From an uncultured Acetatifactor sp. (GTDB lineage: Bacteria; Bacillota; Clostridia; Lachnospirales; Lachnospiraceae), in the NCBI GenBank assembly GCA_934436245.1, contig CAKSAM010000008.1:1-64000 (forward strand): a stretch of 64,000 nucleotides of DNA, in the 5' to 3' direction. Positions 1 to 7,590 of the stretch are shown here, in pieces (positions within the stretch are counted from its first letter, which is position 1; every line of letters starts with the position of its first letter). Below the pieces are notes generated by a model. It was not told where the DNA came from. It made no database searches and saw only the letters and a program-made list of their open reading frames with translations. Made by a program: the position numbers and the translations under genes.

Positions 1-75
1 GTAACTGTAGTATGCCTGGGCAAGGATAAGATGGGCAGAATCAGCTTCTCCATGAAGGATGTAGCTCAGCAGTAA
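1..75 (+). CDS. pnp: Polyribonucleotide nucleotidyltransferase, C-terminal end (partial)
   Basis: The first 24 codons in frame 1 read to a TAA stop at 73-75 and end in KDKMGRISFSMKDVAQQ. This resembles the last beta strands of the S1 RNA-binding domain that closes PNPase (KGR-I-S-K pattern). A perfect terminator follows about 35 bases later, consistent with a gene end. Only the tail is visible, so another S1-domain protein cannot be excluded; PNPase is inferred from the terminal position of the S1 motif. Confidence 0.5.
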   Translation, partial: VTVVCLGKDKMGRISFSMKDVAQQ

Positions 76-110
76 GCATAATACTAATGGCAATAGAAAT
101 GTAAAAAAGA

Positions 111-152
111 TCCACTGTACGGTGAGAAGAGAATACCGTACAGTGGATTTTT
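111..152 (+). terminator. Intrinsic terminator after the pnp-like gene
   Basis: A perfect 13-bp stem (111-123 with 135-147) encloses an 11-nt loop and is followed by TTTTT. It ends the upstream transcript. Between it and the next start at 324 I see no gene and no clear promoter. Confidence 0.85.
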
Positions 153-323
153 ACTGTACAGAACCGGGAAGCAGGTTGACAGAATGGTGGAAACCGTAGT
201 ATTTTGAAACAGATCAATGCGGATAACTGTGTAAGTGAAAAATGCAGACAGAGGATAGATATAAGACAGATATATGATAGACATAAGAAAAGCAAGTTAC
301 GGCAGGAATGAGGATACAGATCT

Positions 324-941
324 ATGAAAATTTATTTGGTAAGACACGGTGAGACCGCCTGGAATCAGGCAGGACGATTACAGGGACAGACGGATATTGA
401 CCTTGATGATCAGGGCTTTGCCCAGGCAGCAGAGGCTGCAGAGAGATTAAGGGATGTCCCGTTTGAGATTGCTTTCTGCTCGCCTTTGATCCGGGCCAGA
501 CACACGGCAGAGACCATTGTGGGAGACCGAGAGATCACACTGACAGCGGATGAAAGACTTCGTGAACTCAACTTTGGTCCCTGGGAAGGTGTGGACATCC
601 GGACCATTAAGGATGCACCCGGACAGCCCTTTACCAATCCGGGTGATTATATTCCGCCGGAGGGCGCCGAGAGCTTTGCACAGCTATATGCCAGAAGTGG
701 TGAATTTGTAGAACAGGTACTGCTGCCGTTGGAGGGAACTTACGAGACGGTGCTGGTGGTGGCTCATGGAGGGGTGAACCGTAGTATCTTAAATCCGGTG
801 TTACAGATTCCGGTCAGTGATTTCTGGCGGGTACATATGGGCAACTGTGCAACTGCAATTTTGGAATGTACAGATGGAAAGCTGTCCATGTGCGAATATA
901 CAGACAGCCAGAGCGCTAATACGAAGAGCAAGCTGCTGTGA
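324..941 (+). CDS. Histidine phosphatase (phosphoglycerate mutase-like) family protein
   Basis: The protein has 205 residues. The N-terminus carries the family signature LVRHGETAWN, with the phospho-accepting His at residue 8; the second catalytic His lies in VAHGGVNR near residue 149, and the acidic proton donor is probably in RELNFGPWEG. This is the cofactor-dependent mutase/acid phosphatase fold, cytoplasmic. Short members of this type in Firmicutes act on phosphosugars, phosphoserine or cobalamin intermediates; nothing nearby shows which. The ATG is preceded by TGAGGA at a normal distance. It stands alone between a terminator and the DUF4317 gene. Confidence 0.85.
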   Translation: MKIYLVRHGETAWNQAGRLQGQTDIDLDDQGFAQAAEAAERLRDVPFEIAFCSPLIRARHTAETIVGDREITLTADERLRELNFGPWEGVDIRTIKDAPGQPFTNPGDYIPPEGAESFAQLYARSGEFVEQVLLPLEGTYETVLVVAHGGVNRSILNPVLQIPVSDFWRVHMGNCATAILECTDGKLSMCEYTDSQSANTKSKLL

Positions 942-1023
942 ATGAAGTCAAATCATTTATGTATGACATTTATATATGATGGGCAGCTATTCAGAACCAT
1001 GATGGAAAGGTGAGAGATTAAGA

Positions 1024-1641
1024 ATGCACATAGACAGAGAAGATATGCTGGAACTGACCAGAAGAATGACCGTGTCACGCAACTGTTTTTCCAGAATTGC
1101 CGGGGCCTATATGGATGAAGAGGGATTTATCGACGGCACTTTTAATACCCATTTCCTGAAATTGTCCGGAAGTGAAAAAGAGAAAAATCTGAATATTGCC
1201 AAGACGGTGCCCTATTCCAATACCAATGTAAATCTGAAAAACTACCGGCTGGATCAGGGAGCCAGAAAACCGGGAAGTGTGATGCAGCTATTGGAGGCTT
1301 TGCGGCAGTGTGAATTGAAAAATGATGCATTATTGTACTCTCTCTATGAATATATTGGAGAGAGGTACCAGCCGGGCTATCCTTATGCCATTTATCTTTT
1401 CTTCGGCAGCTATGATGTGCCCACCAAGGGGAAAGATAAGGAGAACCAGTGGGAGTCAGAGGAGGTCTATCAGTTTCTCATCGGTACCATCAGTCCGGTG
1501 AACGGAGATTATGAAGCCGGGAAACCGGAGGCAGGATTTTTGTATCCTGCGTTTGCTAACCATAGTACGGATATTGATGGCATCAATATTTATCAGGAGA
1601 CGGAAGGACTACAGTTGTTTGCTGAAATTTTGCTGACTTGA
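1024..1641 (+). CDS. DUF4317 family protein
   Basis: The 205-residue sequence starts with an LELTRRM...SRIAGAYMDEEG segment and contains YPYAIYLFFGSYDVP and GFLYPAFANHSTDI, which I recognise as the DUF4317 pattern of Clostridia. It has no signal peptide or membrane segment and the role is unknown. From memory many family members are longer, so this may be a short or C-terminally truncated version; the DNA after the stop carries a promoter and terminator, not a continuing frame. AAGGTGAG lies upstream of the ATG. Confidence 0.65.
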   Translation: MHIDREDMLELTRRMTVSRNCFSRIAGAYMDEEGFIDGTFNTHFLKLSGSEKEKNLNIAKTVPYSNTNVNLKNYRLDQGARKPGSVMQLLEALRQCELKNDALLYSLYEYIGERYQPGYPYAIYLFFGSYDVPTKGKDKENQWESEEVYQFLIGTISPVNGDYEAGKPEAGFLYPAFANHSTDIDGINIYQETEGLQLFAEILLT

Positions 1642-1659
1642 AATTTTAGGCGTCCGGGC

Positions 1660-1688
1660 TTGACAGAAGAGCGTTTCTCTCCTATAAT
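1660..1688 (+). promoter_or_regulatory. Sigma-A promoter of the MATE leader
   Basis: TTGACA at 1660-1665 and TATAAT at 1683-1688 are separated by exactly 17 bases. Transcription should start near 1693-1696, about 120 bases before the MATE start codon. Confidence 0.85.
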
Positions 1689-1692
1689 ACGC

Positions 1693-1802
1693 ACTGGGAC
1701 AAATTAAATCTCGATTACAAAACCCGTAAGGGCAGTGGATTTTTCAAGATTTTGATCTTATTTTCGCCACACAGCAGAAATGCTGTGTGGCGTTTGTTGT
1801 TT
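1693..1802 (+). promoter_or_regulatory. Structured leader with intrinsic terminator before the MATE gene (possible attenuator or riboswitch)
   Basis: The predicted transcript from the 1660-1688 promoter meets a perfect 12-bp stem (1765-1776 with 1781-1792, GAAA loop) followed by a T-rich run (1793-1802), all before the MATE ribosome site. Upstream there are smaller hairpins: CCC-GTAA-GGG near 1723-1732 and AAGAT-TTTG-ATCTT near 1746-1759. A terminator placed between a strong promoter and a transporter suggests conditional readthrough. I cannot match it to a known riboswitch class; it could instead be a free small RNA. Confidence 0.6.
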
Positions 1803-1816
1803 AAGGAGAGTAGAAA

Positions 1817-3148
1817 ATGAATCAGACTTATATGAAAGAAAAGAAAATATTTCCGTTAGTGATGTCTATGGCGCTTCCCATGATGCTTTCCATGGCATTC
1901 AATTCTCTCTATAATATTGTGGACAGTTATTTCGTGGCAAAGCTCAGTGAAGATGCCATGACGGCATTATCTTTAGTCTATCCGGCACAGAATCTGCTGA
2001 CAGCTGTGGCAGTGGGCTTCGGCGTGGGCGTTAATGCCATGATCTCTTTCTATCTGGGAGCACAGAATCAGGAAAAAGCAGATAAGACGGCAACCCAGGG
2101 CATGGTACTGGGGGTATTGCACGGTGTACTGCTCATGGTGGCTTTCCTCTGTGGCATGAACTGGTTTTTAGGAATGTTTACGAAGAGTGGTACGGTGCGG
2201 GCACTGGGCATGGAATACTCCAATGTGGTGTTCCTGTTCTCTACTATCGTCACCGGAGGAATTACGCTGGAAAAAATTTTCCAGGCAGTGGGCAGGATGC
2301 GCGCCACCATGGTCAGTATGATTGCCGGATTTGTGACAAATATTGTTCTTGATCCCCTGCTGATCTTCGGTATCGGACCTTTTCCACGGATGGAGATCGC
2401 CGGAGCGGCACTGGCCACCGGCATCGGTCAGGTGATCACGTTACTGGTATATCTCATCTATTATGTGGTGGAGCCGTTGCCGGTGAAGGTGCGTAGAGCA
2501 TATCTGCGTCCGGAAGGAGAGATCTGCGGTAAGACCTATGGCATCGGTATTCCGGCCACACTTAATATGGCACTGCCTTCTCTGCTGATCTCCGCACTGA
2601 ACGGTATTCTGGCGGCTTATTCGGGAGCGTATGTGCTGGTGCTGGGTGTTTACTATAAGCTGCAGACCTTCATCTATCTGCCCTCCAACGGTATCATTCA
2701 GGGCATAAGACCACTGATCGGTTACAACTACGGTGCCGGAGAACGGAAGCGTGTGGAGCAGATCTACCGGCTGACACTGGAACTGACCGCCGGGATCATG
2801 GCTGTTGGTACGGCACTGTGCTGGCTGATCCCCAACGGACTGATAGGACTGTTCACTGAGAATCCGGAGACCATCACCATCGGTATCACAGCACTGCATA
2901 TCATCAGTCTGGGCTTTATCCTGTCTGCTGTGTCAGTGACCAGTTCCGGTGCGCTGGAAGCACTGGGACAGGGCATGGCTTCTCTGGTGATCTCCGTGAT
3001 GCGGTATGTGGCGGTGATCATTCCGGCAGCGTTTGTGCTGAGTCATCTGGTAGGCGTCACCGGCGTGTGGTGGGCATTTGTCTGCACGGAGAGCGTGACT
3101 GCACTGGTGGCATATGTGCTGTACCGGAAGATTTGGAAGAGGGCGTGA
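1817..3148 (+). CDS. MATE family efflux transporter
   Basis: The protein has 443 residues and about 12 hydrophobic segments. The N-terminal half carries the MATE hallmark LPMMLSMAFNSLYNIVDSYFVAKL and the second half repeats the fold (GIGIPATLNMALPSLL, GYNYGAGERKRV). Such proteins export cationic drugs or metabolites using Na+ or H+. GGAGAG stands 7 bases before the ATG. Expression is probably set by the leader at 1693-1802. A second, paralogous MATE gene lies at 12965-14344. The substrate is not known. Confidence 0.9.
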   Translation: MNQTYMKEKKIFPLVMSMALPMMLSMAFNSLYNIVDSYFVAKLSEDAMTALSLVYPAQNLLTAVAVGFGVGVNAMISFYLGAQNQEKADKTATQGMVLGVLHGVLLMVAFLCGMNWFLGMFTKSGTVRALGMEYSNVVFLFSTIVTGGITLEKIFQAVGRMRATMVSMIAGFVTNIVLDPLLIFGIGPFPRMEIAGAALATGIGQVITLLVYLIYYVVEPLPVKVRRAYLRPEGEICGKTYGIGIPATLNMALPSLLISALNGILAAYSGAYVLVLGVYYKLQTFIYLPSNGIIQGIRPLIGYNYGAGERKRVEQIYRLTLELTAGIMAVGTALCWLIPNGLIGLFTENPETITIGITALHIISLGFILSAVSVTSSGALEALGQGMASLVISVMRYVAVIIPAAFVLSHLVGVTGVWWAFVCTESVTALVAYVLYRKIWKRA

Positions 3149-3164
3149 CGGGTGAACTAATGTA

Positions 3165-3217
3165 TACACTAGATATTGTATCATCCAATTGACTTCCCCT
3201 ACAAAGTATTGTAGAAT
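3165..3217 (+). promoter_or_regulatory. nrdD promoter with two NrdR-like boxes
   Basis: TTGACT at 3189-3194 and TAGAAT at 3212-3217 (17-base spacer) form a promoter. Two 16-bp imperfect palindromes, TACACTAGATATTGTA (3165-3180) and CTACAAAGTATTGTAG (3199-3214), match the known NrdR box pattern ACA-AT-rich-TGT. The first lies just upstream of the -35 and the second covers the spacer and -10, the expected arrangement for the ATP-cone repressor NrdR. NrdR itself is not in the window. Confidence 0.75.
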
Positions 3218-3279
3218 AAATCGTGATAGGTTTTACGGGCGGAAGCCCATGGGGACACGAAGTCAAGGGGGTACATAAG

Positions 3280-5673
3280 ATGTTTCAGGTAATCAAACGA
3301 GATGGTTCCAAAGCGGACTTTACACTGACGAAGATCAATGATGCCATTATGAAGGCTTTTACTGCGACGCAGATGAGCTACAATAATGACATTATTGATC
3401 TTCTTGCGTTACGGGTGACTGCAGATTTCCAGAAGAAGGTGGAAAATGGCGAGATCCACGTAGAGGATATTCAGGACAGTGTGGAGCGTGTTCTGGGACA
3501 GGCCGGCTATGAAGAAGTGGCGAAGGCTTATATTCTGTACCGCAAGCAGCGGGAGAAGATGCGCACCATGAAGTCCACGATCTTGGACTATAAGGATGTA
3601 GTCAACAGCTACGTCAAAGTCGAGGACTGGCGTGTGAAGGAAAATTCCACAGTGACTTATTCCGTGGGTGGTCTGATCTTAAGCAATTCCGGTGCGGTGA
3701 CGGCTAATTACTGGCTGTCTGAGATCTACGATGAAGAGATCGCCGAGGCACACCGCAATGCGGATATCCATATCCATGATCTGTCCATGCTGACCGGTTA
3801 CTGCGCAGGATGGTCCTTAAAGCAGCTGATCAAGGAAGGACTGGGCGGCATTACCGGCAAGATCACTTCTGCTCCGGCGAGACACTTATCCGTGCTGTGC
3901 AACCAGATGGTAAATTTCCTGGGGATCATGCAGAACGAATGGGCGGGAGCACAGGCATTTTCCTCCTTCGATACCTATCTTGCCCCCTTTGTAAAAGTAG
4001 ACAATTTAAGCTATCCGGAAGTGAAAAAATGCATCGAAGCATTTATTTACGGTGTCAACACTCCCAGCCGTTGGGGGACACAGGCTCCTTTCTCCAACAT
4101 CACTCTGGACTGGACGGTGCCCGATGATCTGGCAGAGCTGCCGGCACTGGTAGGCGGCGTGGAGATGGATTTCAAATACAAGGATTGTAAAAAGGAAATG
4201 GACATGGTCAACAAGGCATTCATCGAGACCATGATCGAGGGTGACTCCAACGGCCGCGGCTTCCAGTATCCGATTCCGACGTATTCTATCACGAAGGATT
4301 TTGACTGGTCCGATACTGAGAATAACCGACTGCTGTTCGAGATGACCGCAAAATACGGTACCCCGTATTTTTCCAACTATATCAATTCTGACATGCAGCC
4401 CAGTGATGTACGCAGCATGTGCTGCAGACTGCGTCTGGATCTGCGAGAGCTGCGCAAGAAGACCGGAGGATTCTTCGGCTCTGGCGAGAGTACCGGAAGC
4501 GTGGGCGTTGTCACCATCAATATGCCCAGGATCGCATATCTGTCTGCCAATAAGGACGAATTTTACGCAAGACTGAACCACATGATGGATATTGCGGCGA
4601 GATCCCTGAAGATCAAGCGTGGTGTCATTACGAAGCTATTGAACGAGGGACTGTATCCTTATACCAAACGGTATCTGGGCACCTTTGAAAATCATTTTTC
4701 TACCATCGGTCTGATCGGCATGAACGAGGTGGGCTTAAACGCCAACTGGCTGAGAGCCGATATGAGCGATCCGAGAACTCAGGAGTTTACTAAGGAAGTT
4801 CTGAATCATATGAGAGAGCGCCTGTCGGACTATCAGGAGCAGTACGAAGACCTTTACAACCTGGAGGCAACCCCTGCGGAGAGCACTACATACCGTCTGG
4901 CAAAGCATGACAGAAAGCGCTGGCCCGGTATCAAGACGGCAGGAAAGCCCGGAGATACTCCTTATTATACAAACTCTTCGCATCTGCCGGTGGACTATAC
5001 TGTGGATATTTTTGATGCACTGGATATTCAGGATGAGTTACAGACATTGTACACTTCGGGCACGGTATTCCATGCGTTCCTGGGAGAGAAGCTTCCTGAC
5101 TGGAAGGCGGCAGCTTCTCTGGTACGCACTATCGCTTCCAATTACAAACTGCCATATTACACTCTGTCTCCGACTTATTCCATTTGTAAGGAACATGGTT
5201 ATCTGGCGGGGGAAGTGAAGATCTGCCCTCACTGCGGAGCAAAGACCGAAGTTTACAGCCGTATTACCGGTTACTATCGTCCGGTACAGAACTGGAATGA
5301 TGGTAAGTTACAGGAATACGCCAACAGAACAGAGTATGACGTTGCACATTCTTCCTTGAAACGTCCCACAAGAAGCGTGGTGACTTTGTCCAATTTTGCA
5401 GAAGATGTGGAAGTGAAGGTAGAGCAGCCGCAGAACATCAAGTATTTGTTTACGACTAAGACCTGCCCGAACTGTAAGCTGGTGAAGGAATATCTGAAAA
5501 ATGTACCCTACGTGACCATTGATGCGGAGGAGAACATGGAATTGGCAAGACGTTACGGCGTCATGCAGGCACCGACACTGGTAGTGGTAAGCGGCAGCAA
5601 CCACAAAAAATATGTAAATGCTTCAAATATCAAGAAGTACGTTGACCAACTGACATTAGTTGGGGTAGAATAG
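3280..5673 (+). CDS. nrdD: Anaerobic ribonucleoside-triphosphate reductase with C-terminal redoxin-like domain
   Basis: The enzyme reduces ribonucleotides to deoxyribonucleotides without oxygen through a glycyl radical. I start it at 3280 (MFQVIKRDGSKADF), 9 bases after AGGGGGT; an upstream in-frame ATG at 3223 lies against the promoter. In the 797 residues one sees the N-terminal ATP cone (about 1-90), the barrel core, the zinc site (CKEHGYL and CPHCGAKTE) and the glycyl-radical segment RITGYYRPVQNWN. The last 80 residues then form an extra thioredoxin/glutaredoxin-like domain with CPNC and a cis-Pro segment (MQAPTLVVV). The activase gene nrdG, usually adjacent, is absent here; pyrF follows. 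Regulation by NrdR is inferred from the promoter boxes. Confidence 0.92.
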   Translation: MFQVIKRDGSKADFTLTKINDAIMKAFTATQMSYNNDIIDLLALRVTADFQKKVENGEIHVEDIQDSVERVLGQAGYEEVAKAYILYRKQREKMRTMKSTILDYKDVVNSYVKVEDWRVKENSTVTYSVGGLILSNSGAVTANYWLSEIYDEEIAEAHRNADIHIHDLSMLTGYCAGWSLKQLIKEGLGGITGKITSAPARHLSVLCNQMVNFLGIMQNEWAGAQAFSSFDTYLAPFVKVDNLSYPEVKKCIEAFIYGVNTPSRWGTQAPFSNITLDWTVPDDLAELPALVGGVEMDFKYKDCKKEMDMVNKAFIETMIEGDSNGRGFQYPIPTYSITKDFDWSDTENNRLLFEMTAKYGTPYFSNYINSDMQPSDVRSMCCRLRLDLRELRKKTGGFFGSGESTGSVGVVTINMPRIAYLSANKDEFYARLNHMMDIAARSLKIKRGVITKLLNEGLYPYTKRYLGTFENHFSTIGLIGMNEVGLNANWLRADMSDPRTQEFTKEVLNHMRERLSDYQEQYEDLYNLEATPAESTTYRLAKHDRKRWPGIKTAGKPGDTPYYTNSSHLPVDYTVDIFDALDIQDELQTLYTSGTVFHAFLGEKLPDWKAAASLVRTIASNYKLPYYTLSPTYSICKEHGYLAGEVKICPHCGAKTEVYSRITGYYRPVQNWNDGKLQEYANRTEYDVAHSSLKRPTRSVVTLSNFAEDVEVKVEQPQNIKYLFTTKTCPNCKLVKEYLKNVPYVTIDAEENMELARRYGVMQAPTLVVVSGSNHKKYVNASNIKKYVDQLTLVGVE

Positions 5674-5684
5674 AAACAGGTCAG

Positions 5685-5713
5685 AAGGCATCGCCCGAAG
5701 GCGGTGCCTTTTC
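5685..5713 (+). terminator. Intrinsic terminator after nrdD
   Basis: An 11-bp stem (5685-5695 with 5700-5710, one G-T pair) with a CGAA loop runs directly into TTTT. It separates nrdD from pyrF. Confidence 0.85.
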
Positions 5714-5799
5714 TGCGGTCATTGGATGTGAACGGCAGAAAAGATCCATATTAATGAGATAAAAATGTGACAATAAAATTGTTGCAGAACGGAGGGAAT

Positions 5800-6726
5800 A
5801 TGATCAACAAATTGATCACTCGTATCAAAGAAACCAATGCACCGATCGTGGTAGGACTGGATCCTATGATGAAATTCGTGCCGGAATATATTAAGAAAGC
5901 AGCATTCGCCGCATACGGTGAGACGCTGGAAGGCGCTGCAGAGGCCATCTGGCAGTACAACAAGGGCATTGTGGATGCTATTTATGATCTGGTACCGGCT
6001 GTGAAGCCTCAGGTGGCAATGTATGAGCAGTTCGGTATTCCCGGAATGGTGGCATTTAAGAAGACCGTGGATTATTGTAAAGAAAAAGGACTGATCGTCA
6101 TCGGCGATATCAAGCGCGGCGATATCGGATCCACTTCCGAAGCATACGCAGTAGGACATCTGGGCAAAGTACAGGTAGGCAGCAAGAGTTATTACGGTTT
6201 TGATGAGGATTTTGTGACCGTGAACCCTTATCTGGGATCCGACGGCGTGAATCCTTTTGTGAAAATCTGCAAGGAAGAGAAAAAGGGAATTTTCGTATTG
6301 GTGAAGACTTCCAATCCCAGCAGCGGCGAGTTCCAGGATCAGCTGGTGAACGGCAGACCTCTATATGAGCTGGTAGGAGAAAAGGTAGCAGCCTGGGGAG
6401 CTGACTGCATGGGTGATTCTTACAGCTATGTAGGTGCGGTAGTAGGAGCAACCTATCCAGAGCAGGGTAAAGTACTGCGTAAGGTAATGCCCAAGGCATT
6501 TATTCTGGTGCCCGGTTACGGTGCACAGGGTGGCAAGGGCGCAGATCTGGTACATTTCTTCAATGAGGACGGACTGGGTGCCATCATCAACTCTTCCCGT
6601 GGTATCATTGCAGCATACCAGCAGGAGAAGTACGCACAGTTCGGTGAGCAGAATTATGCAGATGCTTCCCGTGCGGCAGTACTGGATATGCGTGAAGACA
6701 TCGCACAGGCACTGGCAGCACGCTAA
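5800..6726 (+). CDS. pyrF: Orotidine 5'-phosphate decarboxylase (type 2)
   Basis: It converts OMP to UMP, the last step of de novo pyrimidine synthesis. The start at 5800 follows GGAGGG by 3-4 bases; an in-frame ATG-like extension from 5767 lacks a ribosome site. The 308 residues show VVGLDPMMKFVPEY at the N-terminus, the catalytic DIKRGDIGSTSEAYA segment, NPYLGSDGVNPF, and VPGYGAQGG followed by INSSRGI for phosphate binding. The length and motifs fit the long type-2 subfamily. No other pyr genes are adjacent. Confidence 0.93.
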   Translation: MINKLITRIKETNAPIVVGLDPMMKFVPEYIKKAAFAAYGETLEGAAEAIWQYNKGIVDAIYDLVPAVKPQVAMYEQFGIPGMVAFKKTVDYCKEKGLIVIGDIKRGDIGSTSEAYAVGHLGKVQVGSKSYYGFDEDFVTVNPYLGSDGVNPFVKICKEEKKGIFVLVKTSNPSSGEFQDQLVNGRPLYELVGEKVAAWGADCMGDSYSYVGAVVGATYPEQGKVLRKVMPKAFILVPGYGAQGGKGADLVHFFNEDGLGAIINSSRGIIAAYQQEKYAQFGEQNYADASRAAVLDMREDIAQALAAR

Positions 6727-6837
6727 GGATGCCGTCCCCATTTTTGGTGGGATCGTGTGGGGATAGGCTTATGGGTTTAGCAGCATAATATACAAAGGTA
6801 TGAGGTGTCCGTAAGAGGACAGATGGGAGAACAGAGG

Positions 6838-7128
6838 ATGAGAGAAAAGCTATATATTACTTTCCATTCGGAAGATGATATCAGACATTTTGTAGATACC
6901 TGCAATGAATTTGATGATGCCATCGACATTCGGGTGCATAAGATGAGCACAGATGCCAAGTCTATCCTGGGCATGCTCCTGATGAAGACGGAGGAACCAC
7001 TGGAGATTGAATATGGCTGCTATGATGATGAAGACAATTACGAAGAATTCAAGCAGGCCATCCTGGAAAAATACGATGTAAAAGTCGTACCGGTAACGGA
7101 AAAACAGGCAGAGAATAAAATTGTTTAA
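6838..7128 (+). CDS. HPr-like protein lacking the active-site histidine
   Basis: The small acidic protein (96 residues from MREKLYITFHSED) has the HPr fold pattern: STDAKSILGMLLMK corresponds to the DAKSIMG segment of HPr. The region that would carry His15 (GLHARP in true HPr) reads FHSEDDIRHF and has no such motif, so phosphotransfer in a PTS is unlikely. Such homologues are commonly labelled HPr family, with unknown role. GGGAGA lies 7 bases upstream of 6838; an alternative start at 6823 is possible. Confidence 0.6.
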   Translation: MREKLYITFHSEDDIRHFVDTCNEFDDAIDIRVHKMSTDAKSILGMLLMKTEEPLEIEYGCYDDEDNYEEFKQAILEKYDVKVVPVTEKQAENKIV

Positions 7129-7146
7129 AAAATTACAAAAATTCTA

Positions 7147-7175
7147 TTGACATTTTTGCCTGCAACGGTTACAAT
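7147..7175 (+). promoter_or_regulatory. Promoter of tRNA-Arg(ACG)
   Basis: TTGACA (7147-7152), a 17-base spacer and TACAAT (7170-7175). The arms GCCTGCAACGG (7158-7168) and CTGTTGCAGGC (7181-7191) form an inverted repeat around the -10. Confidence 0.8.
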
Positions 7176-7205
7176 ACATACTGTTGCAGGCGAAAACCTG
7201 TAAAT

Positions 7206-7279
7206 GTACGTGTAGCTCAGCTGGATAGAGCGTCTGGCTACGGACCAGAAGGTCGTGGGTTCGAATCCTGTCACGTACA
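7206..7279 (+). tRNA. tRNA-Arg (anticodon ACG)
   Basis: Acceptor GTACGTG (7206-7212) pairs with CACGTAC (7272-7278); the anticodon stem TCTGG/CCAGA encloses the loop CTACGGA; the T arm has GGTTCGAATCC. CCA is not encoded. ACG becomes ICG and reads CGN codons. Confidence 0.95.
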
Positions 7280-7286
7280 TCTAAGG

Positions 7287-7315
7287 CCCCGGAGATGATG
7301 TCTCCGGGGTTTTGT
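7287..7315 (+). terminator. Terminator after tRNA-Arg
   Basis: A perfect 9-bp stem CCCCGGAGA/TCTCCGGGG (7287-7295, 7301-7309) is followed by TTTTGTGTTT. Confidence 0.88.
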
Positions 7316-7334
7316 GTTTCTGAAAATCAGGTCC

Positions 7335-7363
7335 TTTACAAAAGGGAATAAATGCTTTATAAT
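7335..7363 (+). promoter_or_regulatory. Promoter of the candidate small RNA at 7370
   Basis: TTTACA (7335-7340), a 17-base spacer and a perfect TATAAT (7358-7363). The closest coding start is more than 220 bases downstream, beyond a terminator-like stem. Confidence 0.75.
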
Positions 7364-7369
7364 ATCCGT

Positions 7370-7473
7370 AAAATAAAAAGAAGGTATTCTGAAGTAGAGA
7401 ATGTGCTGCTACGCACCCCATGGGTCAAAAGAAATGTGGGAAGGGGCACACCCACCGGAATACCTTCTTTTTC
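7370..7473 (+). ncRNA. Candidate small non-coding RNA closed by a 17-bp stem
   Basis: From the 7335-7363 promoter, transcription would begin near 7370. Bases 7375-7391 pair with 7456-7472 in a 17-bp helix with a single G-T pair; its 3' arm ends in TTTTT, so the closing helix can also act as terminator. The 64-nt interior folds into smaller hairpins (GTGC/GCAC at about 7404-7417, GTGGG/CCCAC at about 7436-7455) and has no start codon with a ribosome site. It lacks the GGAA loop and bulges of SRP 4.5S RNA and is too short for 6S RNA. I do not recognise the class. Confidence 0.6.
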
Positions 7474-7590
7474 TATGCGTATTTTGAATGGCATTTTAGA
7501 AAAGTTTTAGAAATACTTCCTACTCCGTATATTTACGTAGTACTAACGTCATGCTAAAATGATGATGTAAATGGAGGAAATCGTGCAAGT

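Noticed and set aside
6738..6770. Terminator after pyrF
   Set aside because: A CCCCA/TGGGG pairing is possible but the loop is long and no T run follows, so it was not annotated.
6838..7128. Functional HPr of a PTS
   Set aside because: The His15 region has no GLHARP-like motif, so only the fold similarity is reported.
7370..7473. Candidate RNA as SRP 4.5S RNA
   Set aside because: The conserved core (GGTCAGG ... GGAA loop ... AAGCAGC) is absent; only the overall rod shape is similar.
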